Part shown: positions 10,630 to 23,796 of the stretch, piece by piece
How the letters are laid out: every line of letters starts with the position of its first letter
How positions within the stretch are numbered: the first letter of the stretch is position 1
From: Isoetes taiwanensis
Taxonomy: Eukaryota; Streptophyta; Lycopodiopsida; Isoetales; Isoetaceae
DNA length: 64,000 nucleotides
Reading direction: 5' to 3'
Assembly (NCBI GenBank): GCA_021234155.1
Contig: JAJEKV010000052.1
Location: 3,342,254 to 3,406,253, forward strand
Position numbers and translations under genes: made by a program
The notes under the pieces: generated by a model
Seen by the model: the letters and a program-made list of their open reading frames with translations, nothing else
What the model was told of the DNA's origin: nothing
The model's database searches: none

Positions 10630-13600
10630 CCAACAAAGCGTGCCCAACGTTGTTGGGCTACAAAGCGATTGTTATGAGGTGGTTTATAAGCATTGCTAAT
10701 TTGTACACGACTCCATATCTCTGCAAGGCAATTCCAACACCCCTAAAGACATTCATTTCTTTCTGATGCTTCCATAAATTTTATAGAATTTCAAAAAGTA
10801 GAACTGCTTCTATATTAGATTGCTTTCATATTAGAAATCATCGTGCGAATTGAGTAGTTTGAGTTTCTAGTTTATATATTGAATAGTTATTTATCTTCTA
10901 CAATTTTTAAACATGATGGAAGTGAAATATAATCCTTAACATTGTGTATATCATTCAATGTGATAACATTTTGGTCGTCCACATTAATTGTCCCAAAAAC
11001 AACATTAAAAGGTGAGGTGCCAAAATGTACATGGAAGGAAAAGATGACAAAATATTATTGATACCACACTATAGGCCAGAAGTTAGTGTTAACATATCAA
11101 AGCAAACACTATTTGATGTATTGCTGATTCAAGGTTAACTTCGTGCTCAAAGATGCTTAGCTTGCCATTGGTAACAAATGGTAAATCCATTCTAACCTTA
11201 AAGTAGTATTTCTTTAGGTATTTTGCACCTATTTATAATGGTATATCATTAGGTAAAGCTGTTGGTGGTTATTATGAAATTATATTTCAACTTTATTAGA
11301 GTTACTAGTAATGGTGCCCAGCGTTGCTGGGGCACCACAATTTACCTTAAACAAAACCAACACACACATCATAATCCATCAAATAACCACCAGATAGAAA
11401 CATCACAATTTACCTTAAACAAAACCAAACCAGATAGTTTGCCCTTTTACCCATTCAACCAAACAGTGCTTCTCCTGCATCTCAAAAATCGATTGTTTTC
11501 CTGTCTCGTCAACAACTCCAAGGGTGAATTGATTTCCTACCCCTCATCAGCTCTAGTAGAGACAACTCCCAAGGAATGGACATTTATCTGATCGTTTTGG
11601 GTATATCCTGCAGCCTATGTGACAACATGACATTTTTTAAAATTCAAAAATCAATAAAAAATACCATTAATGCTTGGCACAACAACATTTTTACTAGAAA
11701 CATGGAGCTCCGAGGATTCGAACCTCGATTTAACCATTATCTCTAACAATATAACAACACAATCACGGTATAACACAGTATAACACAATAAGTTCCTTAA
11801 AGAAGGCCCTATCACTTTCCCATCATTATATACGATATAAAATGGACATCAGCTCTGAAGTGCATTCGAGAAGCTGCTCTGAACTCAATTAAACTGCATG
11901 AATCACTTCATGTTTTATCTGCTGCATATTTGGTGTATTTGGGATAATCTAGATGCCAGCATATAGATTGAAACCTGTTCATTTCTTGAGAAAACCCTCT
12001 TAATAGCAATATCTTTAGTTCCAGCCCCTGATTTTTTGTTGACATCCAATAGTATGCCATGTATTGTTAAGCAAATCTCAAACCAACTTAGCATGGCAAA
12101 CAACCTCATAGTTCAAAGCTTCAATAACTATATCTGTGCCTCTAGAAGCCTGCTATCTACTTAAAAGAGCATTTTCGGGGAGTCATGCAACATATCTAGC
12201 TTATCATAGCTGCAAAGACCATTCTATTATCTGCCATTTATACCTAAAATATTATGATAGAGCTACCTCTTTCATAACATATTCTACTGACTCAAAAGCC
12301 TGGGATAATTGTTGTATCATAAGTTCATATAGCAGCAATTACATAGAAGCCAAGCATCTATAAAGTACAGCAAGAATATCAGTGCTATTATGCCTCAAAA
12401 AATCTTTCTAAAAGAATCTGCATATCAATATGTATCTCTACACTATTCTATCTACATTGATCGTCAAAATAAAAATCTTACCAACCAACCAAGAAACATT
12501 TTCTCAACAACACACAAATCACAGAGCTAGACCTGTATTACCCTGATATACATTATCCCTACTTGCCTCCATTGTAAAGGCCCTGAGCAAACCGTCTTTC
12601 ACGCTGCATGTGTTGGAAAATGAATACATGTATAGCATGATAGTCCTATAGCAGCATTTAGATTAGAAAAAATATGTATATTCTACTCCTATATCTGGTG
12701 CTGAAATCTCTGCATTAGGTTGCCTGCATATTGCCCTATGGTATAATAAGAAACAGTCTTTTATTTAGTTCAGTCAATGCATCTTCAAAAAATGTGCCTT
12801 TTGTTATTTTGCAAGAAGAAAAATATATGAATTACATAGCAAGGAATGAGTAGTTTTCAGGGTAAAAAGTTAAATTTACTTGCCTGCTTGGTGGAATGAA
12901 CAGCATAGATAACCAGAGCAAGAACCTCCATTTGTCCCACTCTGTCCGTGGTTGAAGCTTTTCGCATACACTATATAACCAACGTCTCTTAGGGCCTGAA
13001 AGACCTTGTTCTGCTTCATGTTCATTTGGAAGAAACTGCAACTGGGGTAGCTTATGAATACGCAAGAGTGCAAGGCGCCCTGCGAGCTTCCACTATGTGA
13101 ACCTTATATAATCTGAACCTTGGTCGTCTGCACTGTCGCTCGATCCCTTCAACGAAGAAGAAACTGACGGTACATCTCGGCCCAACCCTAGAATGCTGTA
13201 GCCGCTCCACAGATCTCAGCCTTTGGATTGTATTGGATAGCTTATAACAGAATACCGAATGCTAGCTTACCAGATTCCCTATTTCGGATGCCATAGCCAG
13301 GCCTCTCTGCTCAGATCCTGAATTCGGCGCACTGTCACACGGCTCGGCATTGATAAGAAAAAAAATAGAAGGTCCATCGAGTGTGGGCCGTCGGATTTGG
13401 TTAGGTTAATCCTAGCCGCCCGATTTAGGGCTGGGTCCAACACTTACAATAAAACATTATAATATAAGATATAAGATGCTCTCTGCTGGATATTTGCTAA
13501 AGTCCAAAAGTCCAAATTCTGGGTTTCTGGCTACAACAGAGCTTCCTTGCCAAGCTTTCTAGCTTCCTTCCACTTGCAAACTCCACCTCTTGCATGTTGT

Positions 13601-14883
13601 CTACATCCCACGATCCAAAAAATGGTCGTCCGCTCCTATCTCTGAATCCTAAGAAACTGCCTTGACAAAGTAGAACTTACTAGCTCATGGCCAATAACTT
13701 CCGCTGCAGAAACAAATTTGGAACAACATGTTTTTCTAGAACATGTTTTTGAATCTTTTCCATGTGTATCGCACAAATTATGGATGGTTGTTTTATCTGA
13801 TATGCACAATATGTAGGCCCATGATCCATATCTGTGTGACAAATACAAACAGATAATAATAAGGTGTACAAACAAATAAAACATACTCAATTGCCATGGT
13901 TGGTGCGTGGAGTACTTGCCTGACATCCTGGATTCCTGCATCCCATCTCATCCCATGTGTATTTTCGGATTGCATACCCACATCCCATATAAAGCTTAAT
14001 TTTGAGTTGAAATAATGCAAGGACTGAGACATTGAAGCAACATCAGAAGATATAGAAGAGTAAAAATTTGGATTCAAAAAAATCTTTCTGTAATTACCTT
14101 CTTCTCGAATTGTGGAGCAGTTTAAAAGTTTGATGCACAAATGCTTTTGGCTGCGAAATGCTTCAGCCATTATATCATCAAAAAATTGTACAGTATGAGT
14201 TTATCATAACGCTTGTTACATGTAGACTTTCTGCTCTTGATTGGGCATGGAAAAGAGAAGTAAAGACAGTATTTTTTATATTGCCTTCCAAACAAATTAA
14301 AAAAATAGAGGCAATGCCTCTGCTCCAAACAAAAGCATTACAAAAAAATATAATAAAAACAGGTTAAGCTTTGCAGATTACCTCAAGAGCTCGAGGATGG
14401 TATTCCGCCAGTTCATGTTCAAAAGGAATATAGCTGCTGCCAAAAATATGTGTGTTAAATCGTAACAAAGCTCATATCTAAGGCCCGTAAAGCACTGGAG
14501 CCAAACAACAGAAGCCAACATAGCAACTCTCATCTTACAGTTGTGAGAAACATCCGCTAGAAAGCCATTTAGGCATGAAATCGGCCATGTACATTCGAAT
14601 ATGAATCATCAAGAGTGTGCCATCCCAAGCTCCATTCGAAACCTGTGGAGCCGAACTTGAAGAAGCGGAAGTGTGATACCGAGCTTTGCAGACCTTGGCA
14701 TTCTCTGCCATAGCTGAAGAACCCCTAAATCGTGTTGCAGATCTTGGCCTGCTCTGCCATAGCTGAAGAACCTCTAATCGCTGGAGCAAGAAGAAAAAGG
14801 CTATCTGGACCGTCCAAATTTTCAATCGAATCTTGGCCATCGGATCTAGGGCGTGGTCCATTACACAACATTATAATATAAGA
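10630..14883 (-). mobile_element. Helitron C (minus), left end uncertain, apparently split by Helitron B
   Basis: On the minus strand a Helitron 5' end starts at 14883 (TCTTATATTATAATG, then ATGGACCACGCCCTAGATC, nearly the same as the first 50 bp of Helitron D). Going left, no CTAG hairpin appears before 13470, where Helitron B begins; C therefore probably continues on the far side of B. A decayed hairpin, GCCCAAC-AAC-GTTGGGC on the minus strand at about 10640-10657, is a candidate 3' terminus, but its CTRRT is not clear. Captured or random ORFs (13636-14170 minus) have no recognised domain. The 5' end is solid; the left limit is a guess. Confidence 0.5.
11305..13469 (-). mobile_element. Helitron B, non-autonomous (2,165 bp), inverse of Helitron A
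   Basis: On the minus strand it starts TCTTATATTATAATG at 13469 and ends with the hairpin GGTGCCCCAGCAACGCTGGG (11335 to 11316) and CTAG at 11308-11305. It is colinear with Helitron A over its full length; differences concentrate at CAG/CTG sites and short indels, so the two copies are recent. It carries the same tRNA 3'-half relic (11703-11727, minus) and the same short ORFs (for example 12109-11915 minus). No Rep/helicase gene. Confidence 0.88.
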
Positions 14884-15164
14884 TGGCGCCATGAATGTGC
14901 AATCCCCCTTATTCCGGAAGAATATTCCAAGCAAATCTGTAATTATGAGAGTTTGGTATCCTAGATGGCATGGGAAAAAGGGAGCGGAAATATGACGTGG
15001 AATGCCTGATAGGAGGCCATTTTCAGACCCCAAATCCGCCCTAATGACAATATGAATCCATTGAGATGGTTGTGACCTGCAACAAGTGAAAGGTATCAAT
15101 GGAAATGATGTCTAAAACAGTAACCTTACATTCAACTAACATTACAAAATGTACCTGCAGGGTG

Positions 15165-16175
15165 TTAGTCTTCATCATCTGATAATACATCTGGTAGATT
15201 GTCCAAGATCTTCTCACTATTTGCCTCTCTGAGTGTGTATACAGTCTTGCCCTTCACTCGGTGTTTTGCTTGTGGCATGTCCACTTTAATTGCACAAATT
15301 TGGGTTGCATAAACTATCGCCTTTGGCTCATTAGAGCATAAAACATAGCTTGTACGTGATCTTGGTACCTTTTCAAAATAAGTACCTTCAAGAAGTTCCT
15401 CTCCTCTATAAAATGTTTGTCCATTTAACTCAAAGTCTTCCTCCACAACATACTTAGTCTTTGTGCATAGTACCATCCAAAATAGTGCACCCTCTTCATT
15501 ATCCTTTGGAGCTACCACATCAAACGTATCACCTACTATTACGACATCACTCAACATGGCTGACCCTGAAGAGAAAATTGTTCTTTTGGATTTGCGTAGC
15601 TCAAATTCATCAGCTAGAACCTTGCTAGGTTCAATAACTACAAGCTTCCAATCATCTTCATATATTTACCCCATTGAGCATCAAGGCAATTTGCACAAAA
15701 GCATGACAAACACCTTACCTGCAATTGGGTAGGGCATTCTGGATTAAATGCATGAACAGAATGGATGTTTCGTGTGTCCTCCACTGTCTCTGCTGCCCAA
15801 AGGTTGTTTCTATTCACCCCCCACCACTTCCCAAAACCATCTTCGTACTGGCTTCTTGTTCACACTAGATGATGGAGCCACAGATGAGAAGCTCTCCCTA
15901 GCTATCTTCACTATATCTGCTGCACGTTCTATTTTCAGATCTTGCAGTCTCTTCATCAATTCCCTCAACCATCTCTTCAATTCTGCAGCTTTTCCATCAT
16001 GCTCCCCTTTCCCATGGTTGGAACAAAAAGTGTTCCACATCACTGTATATGTGTGGCATGCGCATACCTTCCGACAAAGTAAAAAGGTCTTGCTGCCTTA
16101 AACTGAGATGCTGCTCCATCTGAAAAGACCCAATGTTTATTTGGATCCATTTCTTGTTGTTGCATAAATTCATAA
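15165..16175 (-). pseudogene. DDE-type transposase-like gene, 3' part (interrupted by Helitron D)
   Basis: Reading leftward on the minus strand: EFMQQQEMDPNKHWVFSDGA (from 16175), SQFKAARPFYFVGRY, then HGKGEHDGKAAELKRWLREL (16020-15960) and a C-terminal region 15557-15165 (VGDTFDVVAPKDNEEGALFW ... DNLPDVLSDDED, stop at 15165). SDG..SQFK and HGKGEHDG are hallmark blocks of a transposase-like family in animals and plants; the Asp/Glu residues in them are the likely second and third metal ligands (inference). The frame shifts at about 16040 and 15810-15557, where introns or indels are possible. The acidic C-terminus parallels the copy at 41206-41796. The 5' part of the same gene is at 19597-21631. 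Confidence 0.7.
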
Positions 16176-18057
16176 TCTTATATTATAATGTTATGTAATG
16201 GACCACGCCCTAGATCGGACGGTTGTCGTTCGTTTGGCGAATCCGACGGTTCATACCAGACCCATCTTTTGTTTTCACCCTAAAAAAACAAATGTACGGT
16301 GAGGAGGATCGGTGCCCAATACGATTGGCATCGGCGGGCATGCCCATGGACTCGAAAGCACAACAAATCGGACACTTCGCTCACAAGCGAAGGGACGGGA
16401 CGAGTCCGGATTTGTATTTCCACAGTTCAGGGGTTAAAGATAGGCACAACCCAATTGCTTTTCCATATTCTCAAAGAAGAAAGGGGTTCATGTTGTTTAT
16501 GGGCTTCAAAACTTCGTTTTCTGTGCAAACGACATGGGTTTGGATTTGGTTCGAGCTTTTAGATAGTATTGAGGGCGTAGATTGTATAAAAAGAGTTAAA
16601 ATTGTAGTCTTTATCGAGGGTATAGCATGCGATTGGTCCCGGATTTAGCCTTTGTGGCCATCGTTATGGAAAGACATGAGTCACCTACTTGAGTAAGTGA
16701 TGTAACGGTTGGCGTAGACGTTTGAAGCATCGAACTGGAGTGGTTTGTTGTCCTATTGGGTAACCGTGCACTTACGAGAACAGGATAGAACAGACTATTT
16801 ACTAACCCGAGGAATGTTTACGTTTTAAGAACCGAGCAAATACAGAGATTATCCGAAGTTGCACTATCGGGGACAGAATTTTGTATTTCATGTTCATTCC
16901 ATTTGTCTTTGGATTTCTTTGTTTGAATCATTAATGAGCATCAAGCATGATATGATGTACTCATATGGCTTTGTTGGTGTATGTTGGGCATAGGGTTTTG
17001 AGTGGATTAATGTTAGTTTTAGCCATCCTATATGCCCGGCTTCTTCAGAGGATAAATGTCTTCGTTTAGAATGAATGAATGCAATCTATTAATTTGTTCT
17101 CTTATATGCTTATGACGGACTTACGAAGACAAACTTCCTCACGGGAGGCTGCGAAGACAAAACAAGACAAAGAAAAGAGGGAGGACAGAGAAAAAATAAG
17201 AGGTGCGTTGCCAACATAGGATACATCTACCAAACATGAGAACATCAGCCCTTTATTAAATTAGTGAGGCTTTTGCCCGGTCGTGTAAATATGTATTCGT
17301 AAGTAGACATCATAGTTCAGCAAACTATATTGTATGCGGGGAAGAGAATATCAATATTAGAATGCTGTTTATGGAAGAATGACTATGATGTTGTATGATG
17401 TTGTCGGGACGGCCTTTCCAGAAAGCAAAGGGGCGACCATCAGTATAGACAAAGGCAGCCCGACGACACAATATCCTTAAAAGGAGCTTTGACTCAATTT
17501 GAGTTACGGTAGCAAACCGTTTATGAAGAAAAACATAGCAACAATCATAATTTGGTCTCGCTTCTTATGCCTCTGCGGATGATAGCAACTAAAGAATCTT
17601 TGGTTTCAGAAGCTCGAAGCGATCGTCTATGCCGTTCGGGATGCTTCAACTACTGCATGGTTACGGAAGCTATGAGTAGCATACCCAGGTGCGTAGTTAT
17701 GAATTTTGAGTTTGAATATGCAAAGGCTGGCGATGGGTAGTATATCCCTTGCTATGATTGGCAAAGTAGGTAGTAGCCCTTGACCTCAATTCAAGCAAGA
17801 CTTTTAAGATATGGCGGCATTTTCTTGGATTGGATACAATGTTGGCTTCCCATTTCTTTCAAAGTTTGCATCATCCAAAGGTATGGACGAAAAAGAGCGG
17901 CAGGGGAAAAGGCTTGGATGATTCCAAGGTATTCATATTTTTCGTTAGTATCATGGTATTCAATTTTGTACTTCAAAGCTTTCCTAAACTGACCATTGGA
18001 TGGCGTGCTTTTTGGGTTTTAAGATCCGGGTTTCTTGGTTAATTCACGAATCTGAGT

Positions 18058-18141
18058 CCCTCAATCTCAATCTCAATGTAAATGCACACGAGATGTCAAT
18101 CTCAATGTAAATGCACCGCGAGATGTCAATCTCAATGTATT
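18058..18141 (+). repeat. Tandem repeat in Helitron D
   Basis: GTCAATCTCAATGTAAATGC recurs about every 38 bp (about 2.3 copies). Further imperfect pair duplications follow at about 18800-18890 (GGAGGTTGCAAACTCTTGCT), 18910-19037 (ATTTGCAATGCCCCA.GGAA) and 19060-19150 (CTTCAAGTTGAAAACAAG). Confidence 0.7.
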
Positions 18142-19310
18142 GTGTAATTTAGAAAGAAAATATTGACTGAGATGATTGAATATCTTTGTCCTTTGTTTCT
18201 AAAAGATAAACATTATTAGCCATTACGCACATTCAAGAATGTTTTGTTGTGATAATGTCCAAAGCTTTGGCTGTATTATTTTATAGAATATATGCAATGC
18301 AAATTGATCCCGTTGTTCCGTTTCCTATTCTCATTTTAAGGATCATGGTCTAGAAGCTTGTCGATGCTATATTGTCTTTGCAATTGAGTATGGTCTTGCA
18401 AGACATTTGATATTCTTCGGTATTATTTGTTCTCTAACGCCTTTGAGTACTCAAATGGCTAACAAATGCCAAGATATAAATTGGTAAATGAGATAAGCTA
18501 GGCCTATATCAATTGCGAGGTGGTATGCTTTTGGTTCCTCTATGCCAACCTTGAAGTTTAATCCTTTTATTTTGAGATTTATAGCACGATGATTACCTTT
18601 TTATTTTTCTTATACCTCTTTCTCCTCAAGTGCCTTATTCGTTGTGTGTTCAAATGTTAAGATAAGAGTGAACAACAATCTAGAATGTTCTCATACTAAC
18701 AAGTAGTGCCATTTGATGTTCAAATAATGGGGATGCATCAAGTTTCTAGAGGGGATAAATGAAGTAATAAGCCACGTTAATTATGAAGCTATTTCTCCAT
18801 AGACATGAGATGGAGGTTGCAAACTCTTGCTTAATGCGTCTCACGTACTATAAGACATGGAGGTTGCAAACTCTTGCTTAATGCGATATTGGTTCTCACT
18901 CACTGAATAACAATGGATTCTAATTTTCTACTGTTGCTTATAATTTGCAATGCCCCAGGAAATATTCAATGCATGGATTCTAATTTTTGAATGCTGCTTA
19001 TAATTTGCAATGCCCCAAGGAAATATTCAATGCATGGGAATTAAAGAATGTTTACACTCTGAGCGTCAAGTTGAAAACAAGCAATGTAGACATGAGATGA
19101 GGCCTTTCATCACATTTTGAACTTCAAGTTGAAAACAAGAAATGTCGATATGATATGATGCCTTTCATCACAATTCAAATAGAAAACATGCAAAGAACTT
19201 CCCATTAGAGATGCCAGATATGGACGCTCTATTACAGTATGCCACCTTAGACATTTATAAATTAGACTGTGTACAACCTACCTCTGTGTTTTATCACGTG
19301 TAACCTACTT

Positions 19311-19350
19311 CTCAAGTCGTTTTTCAACTTCTCAAGAAAAACGACTTGAG
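19311..19350. repeat. Perfect 15-bp inverted repeat
   Basis: CTCAAGTCGTTTTTC and GAAAAACGACTTGAG are exact reverse complements separated by 10 nt, forming a strong hairpin about 220 bp before the Helitron D terminal hairpin. Possible subterminal Helitron structure; function unknown. Confidence 0.7.
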
Positions 19351-19596
19351 ATGAAGAGGTGGTAGAGGCCTTTTTAAAAGGCCAAGATTAAGTGGTGCAA
19401 TAAAGGGCTGAGATTAACTATTGCAATGGAGGGTCGAGATTAAGTTGAGTGTAGGGCCCAACTGTGGTCATTTACATGTTTCTAAGTAAAGCTCAACAAT
19501 GCTCAACATCGTTATTTACTGTATGCTTTTCTCATTGCGATCAAAACATTTGAAGGCTTTCAACTTATGCCCAGCAACGCTGGGCACCGTCACTAG

Positions 19597-21631
19597 TACA
19601 TCATAAATGCATGCTGAACAAACAAAGTATCATGCTTTGTGTCATCCGATATATAATAATGGGTATCCTTCATCACATCATTTGATACAGGATCTACAAA
19701 GTATGTAATATGCATTAAGATAGTAACCTGTTTGCTAGTCCAATATGCAGATTGAACTTGATTTTGTAGCTGGATACTAAAGTTCTTAGCAAAATCTACA
19801 ACTAACAAAAGAGTACCTGGTGGAAGATTTTCCAGCAACTCCTTAAATTGCTTGGCCTGCCACTTATGCATGAAACTATGCAAAGGAAATTTAGCCAACC
19901 TGTCAATTAACTTGTGTACTAAAGCTCGCGGCTCAGTTTCTTTCCACAAACGCTTCAGTATTTTCTTTGGCTTTCCCCACTTATCTTTTCCACCTTCTTC
20001 ATCCCAGTACTCCCAACTAACAGATCCTTCAGTTGCTAACTCTAGTGGACATATGGATAGCTGGGATATACCACAATTAGTGCAAACTCCATCTATGCAA
20101 TCTTTTTTGTGGAATTCCTGGTTCTCCTCCTTTGCACAAAGAATAGACTGTCACAACTCTGTAGTTGTCTTATATTTCTTTCTCTTGGCAAAACAAGCTT
20201 CTCCCACATCTCCCACATGATGACATACATCACATGTACAGTTGCAAGGATTCGCATGTTGATTTCTCAATCTATTAAAGCCATCTAAAAGCATTTGCAA
20301 CCGCACGTGATGTATGCAACAACAAGAGTTAAATTGCTTCAATTTCAATACATACCATGGCTTTAATTTCTCAAAAGCCCTTTGGCGGATCTTCACTGCC
20401 GGATATTGCTCTTTGAATTTGCGGAACATTTCTAACTGGATAATAACAACAATAGTAATCAGTTTACATGCATGATGTCTGAGGTGCAAAACTAAGACTT
20501 CACAATGACTAACTACAACTAGAACTGAATCTATTGCACCTAAAACAGTCTGGTCAGGTTTGTGGCATCTATGACTACTACTATTTGGTAAGATGTAACT
20601 ATCACCTAACCTGAACCTGCACCTGAAACTGCCACCTGCTACTGTCACCTAAAATTGCCAACTAGAACTAACACCTGCAACTTGCAACTGCCACCTGCAA
20701 CTGTCACCTGCAACTTCAGACTATGACCTGCAACTATCTCTAAAACTACGGCCTTTTAGTGCAAGGTAAGTCCATAACATGTCACACTGTAACCTGTAAC
20801 TTGGACTGCAACCTGCAAATGTATACTATTACATGGAACTATAACATAAATTACTACTATGGTTGGGACTCCAACTTGCAAGTATCTCACAACTACATAG
20901 TGCCTAAATCATTTAGGAAAATTAGCAAACACCATTCATCAAACACATATATTTGAGTTAAATCTAACCAAATAAAATACATCAAACATGCTACCAAAAC
21001 TTTGGAAACAAGTAAGCGCAAAATAAGGCAATAAACTAACCTATGTATCTTCCAGATAATGAGTTGCATGCTCCTCTTTAATATTCTTCTCCAACCTTTT
21101 ATATCTCACGTCTTTTACATTTGGCGAGACCCTTGTATTTATGTGCCAAAAATTCTGGACCACTCAATAATATCATTTCCAATTGAATCGATCCTTTTTG
21201 ACCTTTTATAAAACACCCAATTTATTCACTATCTCCTTGTGTTTATTCCTTGCAATCGCAATATTTCTTGGATGGATTCCCAAAACTTTTCCCAAGCTTC
21301 TCTTACTAACAATTTCACTGGTGCAACCTTGTCCAATAGACATCGCAAGTACATTCTGCTTTGCAGCCATAGAATCCGTACTAGTAGAAGATTTTACCGA
21401 CTGGATATTTTCTCTAATATTATCAATTAAATGGTTCTTCATCTTCATATTCCTGAATTGGTCATCAAGAAACTCTGCAACTTCCTTTTGCTTCATGAAC
21501 TCCTTTAGAACTTCTCTCTTTTCTTCGCTGTCCATTCGAGAAGTTTTTCTCACAAAGAAGAGTACTAAACTAGCTACAATCTTATTCTTTTGAATTTTAC
21601 TATGGCTGGTACTAGTAGAACCCTCTTGCAT
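19597..21631 (-). pseudogene. DDE-type transposase-like gene, 5' part
   Basis: 5' exon about 21631-21040: LKEFMKQKEVAEFLDDQFRN, then SLGKVLGIHPRNIAIARNKH (probably a helix-turn-helix DNA-binding segment) and IKEEHATHYLEDT before a GTTAGT donor. The intron 21039-20436 ends ATTATCCAG. 3' exon 20435-19597: KLKPWYVLKLKQFNSCCCIH, a Cys-rich zinc-binding-like block (CNCTCDVCHHVG, DCIDGVCTNCG), FMHKWQAKQFKELL, LLLVVDFAKNFSIQLQNQVQ (likely first catalytic Asp), SAYWTSKQVTILMHITYFVD and YISDDTKHD. One in-frame TGA lies at about 20151. The exon stops exactly at the Helitron D border. The minus-strand copy at 41206-44810 has the same block order. The family was not firmly named; no TIRs were found for this copy. 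Confidence 0.7.
20590..20890 (+). repeat. Degenerate ACCTGCAACTG microsatellite-like tract
   Basis: About 15 loose iterations of (C)ACCTGCAACTG-type 11-12-mers lie in the intron of the minus-strand transposase-like gene. They read as Gln/Leu/Val-rich nonsense on the minus strand, so I treat them as non-coding. Confidence 0.6.
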
Positions 21632-21750
21632 AATAGCTATCTTATCCCGTTTTCTACGTTTTCTTATCTTTTGGAATTGTCTGTTGTATCTTCCATCACT
21701 AGCTATAATTATCAGAAGAATGGAGAAGTAACAGAGGCTTACCGGTTACC

Positions 21751-23789
21751 GGCCTAATGTCATGTTTGCAAAAAAATAAACCAGATGCCAAAAATCACGC
21801 AATTACCCAGCATAGAAACAACGAGGATTCTTCTCAGATTATACATCCCGTGATACAAATCCTGTGATACAAATTGAACCATCATACAAAATGAAGAAAG
21901 CAAAGAGAAGAAAGCAAAACATAGGAAGTTTTTGGAAAATAATTTGGCATTTTGATTTCGTAAAACATTATTTCACATAGAAAATTAGATACAATACATT
22001 AGGGTTGCTGGCATACCTGATCCAGAGATAATCAGACATTTCTTGCAGAGATAATCAGACATTTCTTGCGGGATACCCGAATGAACAACTCAGTTTGTGT
22101 GGTTCTCCCCCATTTTTTTCACATTGCTCTTTGCCGTAAACAAACAACAAACTAGCATCCTCACCACAAAAATTTTGAATTCCTACGTTGGCATAGTTGT
22201 TAAACCATAAATGCCAAGATAATAATAGTAACAAACAATATTTTAAAAGCTAGAATACGAACTACTTTTGCGGCTACTTTTGGGGGGACAGGGGGGACAA
22301 CTGACTTGATACACTATATTGTGCTTCGACCCGTCGAGCTTTCGAACAGTTCCATGTTCTATCGATTTGGCATGTTCTACACACATAATGAAACATGCAT
22401 CTCTGAAACTCACCTCTTCTCCAAAAGAACTACTTGGGCCATTGTATCACGTGATCCCGCATGACCTCTCAGAGTCTTCGCTTCTTACGTTGGCCTCATC
22501 AACAATGCATCCGCATCAAATACTTGTATCAAAGTGATTCTCGTGTATCCCTTATCCATATTTGCAGTGAAGAGTGCCCGTGTCCTGCAGCTCATCTCCG
22601 GTTGCTACCTTCGCCCCATGCACATCGATCAAATCAACTAGTTTCAAGAAGACATGCAGTTAGAACTAGACAGAGAGTAAATCATTTGTTAGGAGCTTAC
22701 GTCATCATGGCGCCATCGTGAACTCGCGTTCACGTCTATCTCCGGGCCTCCGGTTGCTATCGCCTCAAAAGTCTCCACTACCATTTGTAAAACTATGTAG
22801 AAAATCTCCACTGCACTCACTATACTTAGTCCCTGTAAATGAATCAATTTCGAATTGGTATTTGGGCGGGCTAAAGTGGGCCGTGCTGTACCCTTAGCCC
22901 GCGTTTTTGCCTTGAATGATTATATGTCCTTAATTTCAAATTTAAGAACACGCCGAACCTTTTTTACGTGCAGTCCCAAAATCTCGAAGGCCCGAGAAGA
23001 GACTCAGTTTACAAGGGAATTCGAGCAGCAAGCGGATGCGGGGGCACACTGAGATGACGACTCCATCGAAGAAGCAGGCCGCCGGAGCTGATGCGGGTTC
23101 TAGCGGAACCAAGAAAAGAAAGACAGGGACTCCAGGTGAGCTCTCAATGTTTATTCGATTCATCGACCTTTTTTTATTTATCTTCTTGTCTTGCAGCATT
23201 TAGAGACGCTTTGCATCACTGCTGGAACTCCATTCTTCGTTATCGAAGGATTGGAGACAGAGCTACTTGAAACAGCCACAGATTCCTGGTGGTATGTCGA
23301 AGTTCATATCTGTGGGAAGGAGAAAGATCTTTTCCTGTGGCAAAGGGATAAAAAGAGTTCCGGCGACAAGTACAAGAAGGTCGGTGTGGTGCTCTCTGTT
23401 TCTGCACCAGATTCGAAACATCTCACGTTGTATGTGGAAGATTGCCTGAAGGGTAAGTTCTATCACACGAAGATGTTATCTGTGTCCAATTATTCTTCCA
23501 CTTCAATGAGCAAGGCCAAGGGGACCGACAAAAGGCCGACGCCTTTAAATTGTCAGAACCTTGGCTGGAAGGATCTGGAAGGGATGAAGGAGGCCGGAAC
23601 CCTGACATCTAGGGAGCTCGGAATGGAGATTTCCAGGGTGAGGGAGAAACTGTTCAACACCGGCAACTTTACGTCCAATGTGCTGAAGACTCTAAAGCAC
23701 TCTACAGTCACTAAGGATGTAGTTCAAAAAGAGAAATCTCCAGAAGGGACTGCAAGTCAGGATGCAGAAGAAAGTACATGGGAGGATTC
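21751..23789 (+). repeat. 2,039-bp direct tandem duplication, copy 1
   Basis: The sequence starting GGCCTAATGTCATGTTTGCA restarts at 23790 with an offset of 2,039 bp and matches almost base for base. Copy 1 holds about 1.3 kb of upstream sequence plus the first two exons of the gene continued at 25093. The right junction (GGAGGATTC to GGCCTAATG) cuts that gene. Differences between copies lie mostly at CTG/CAG/GCAG sites. Confidence 0.9.
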
Positions 23790-23796
23790 GGCCTAA
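23054..23796 (+). pseudogene. Truncated first copy of the ParB-like gene (N-terminal region only)
   Basis: Exon 1, 23054-23135, encodes MTTPSKKQAAGADAGSSGTK then KRKTGTP, with a basic KKRK nuclear-localisation-like patch. An intron follows (GTGAGCTC ... TTGCAGCATTTAG) and exon 2 opens at 23204 (ETLCITAGTPFFVIEGLETE). It runs open to 23796 through DSWWYVEVHICGKEKDLF and GMKEAGTLTSRELGMEISRV, ending EDSA-stop, where the last residue and stop come from the duplication junction. The splice choice (AG at 23202-23203) is mine because it keeps the frame. Unlike copy 2 it has no internal stop (Trp where copy 2 has TAG), so copy 1 is open but lacks everything downstream. Confidence 0.65.

Larger units (their letters stand above)
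16176..19596 (+). mobile_element. Helitron D (3,421 bp) inserted in the transposase-like gene
   Basis: The 5' end TCTTATATTATAATG (T at 16176, preceded by A) and the 3' hairpin GCCCAGC-AAC-GCTGGGC (19569-19585) with CTAG at 19593-19596 followed by T fit the Helitron rules exactly. Deleting it rejoins a minus-strand open frame. The interior has ORFs such as 16223-16648 and 17552-17740 without recognised domains, and no Rep/helicase, so it is non-autonomous. Its right third (18050-19360) is rich in short imperfect direct repeats. Confidence 0.9.
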
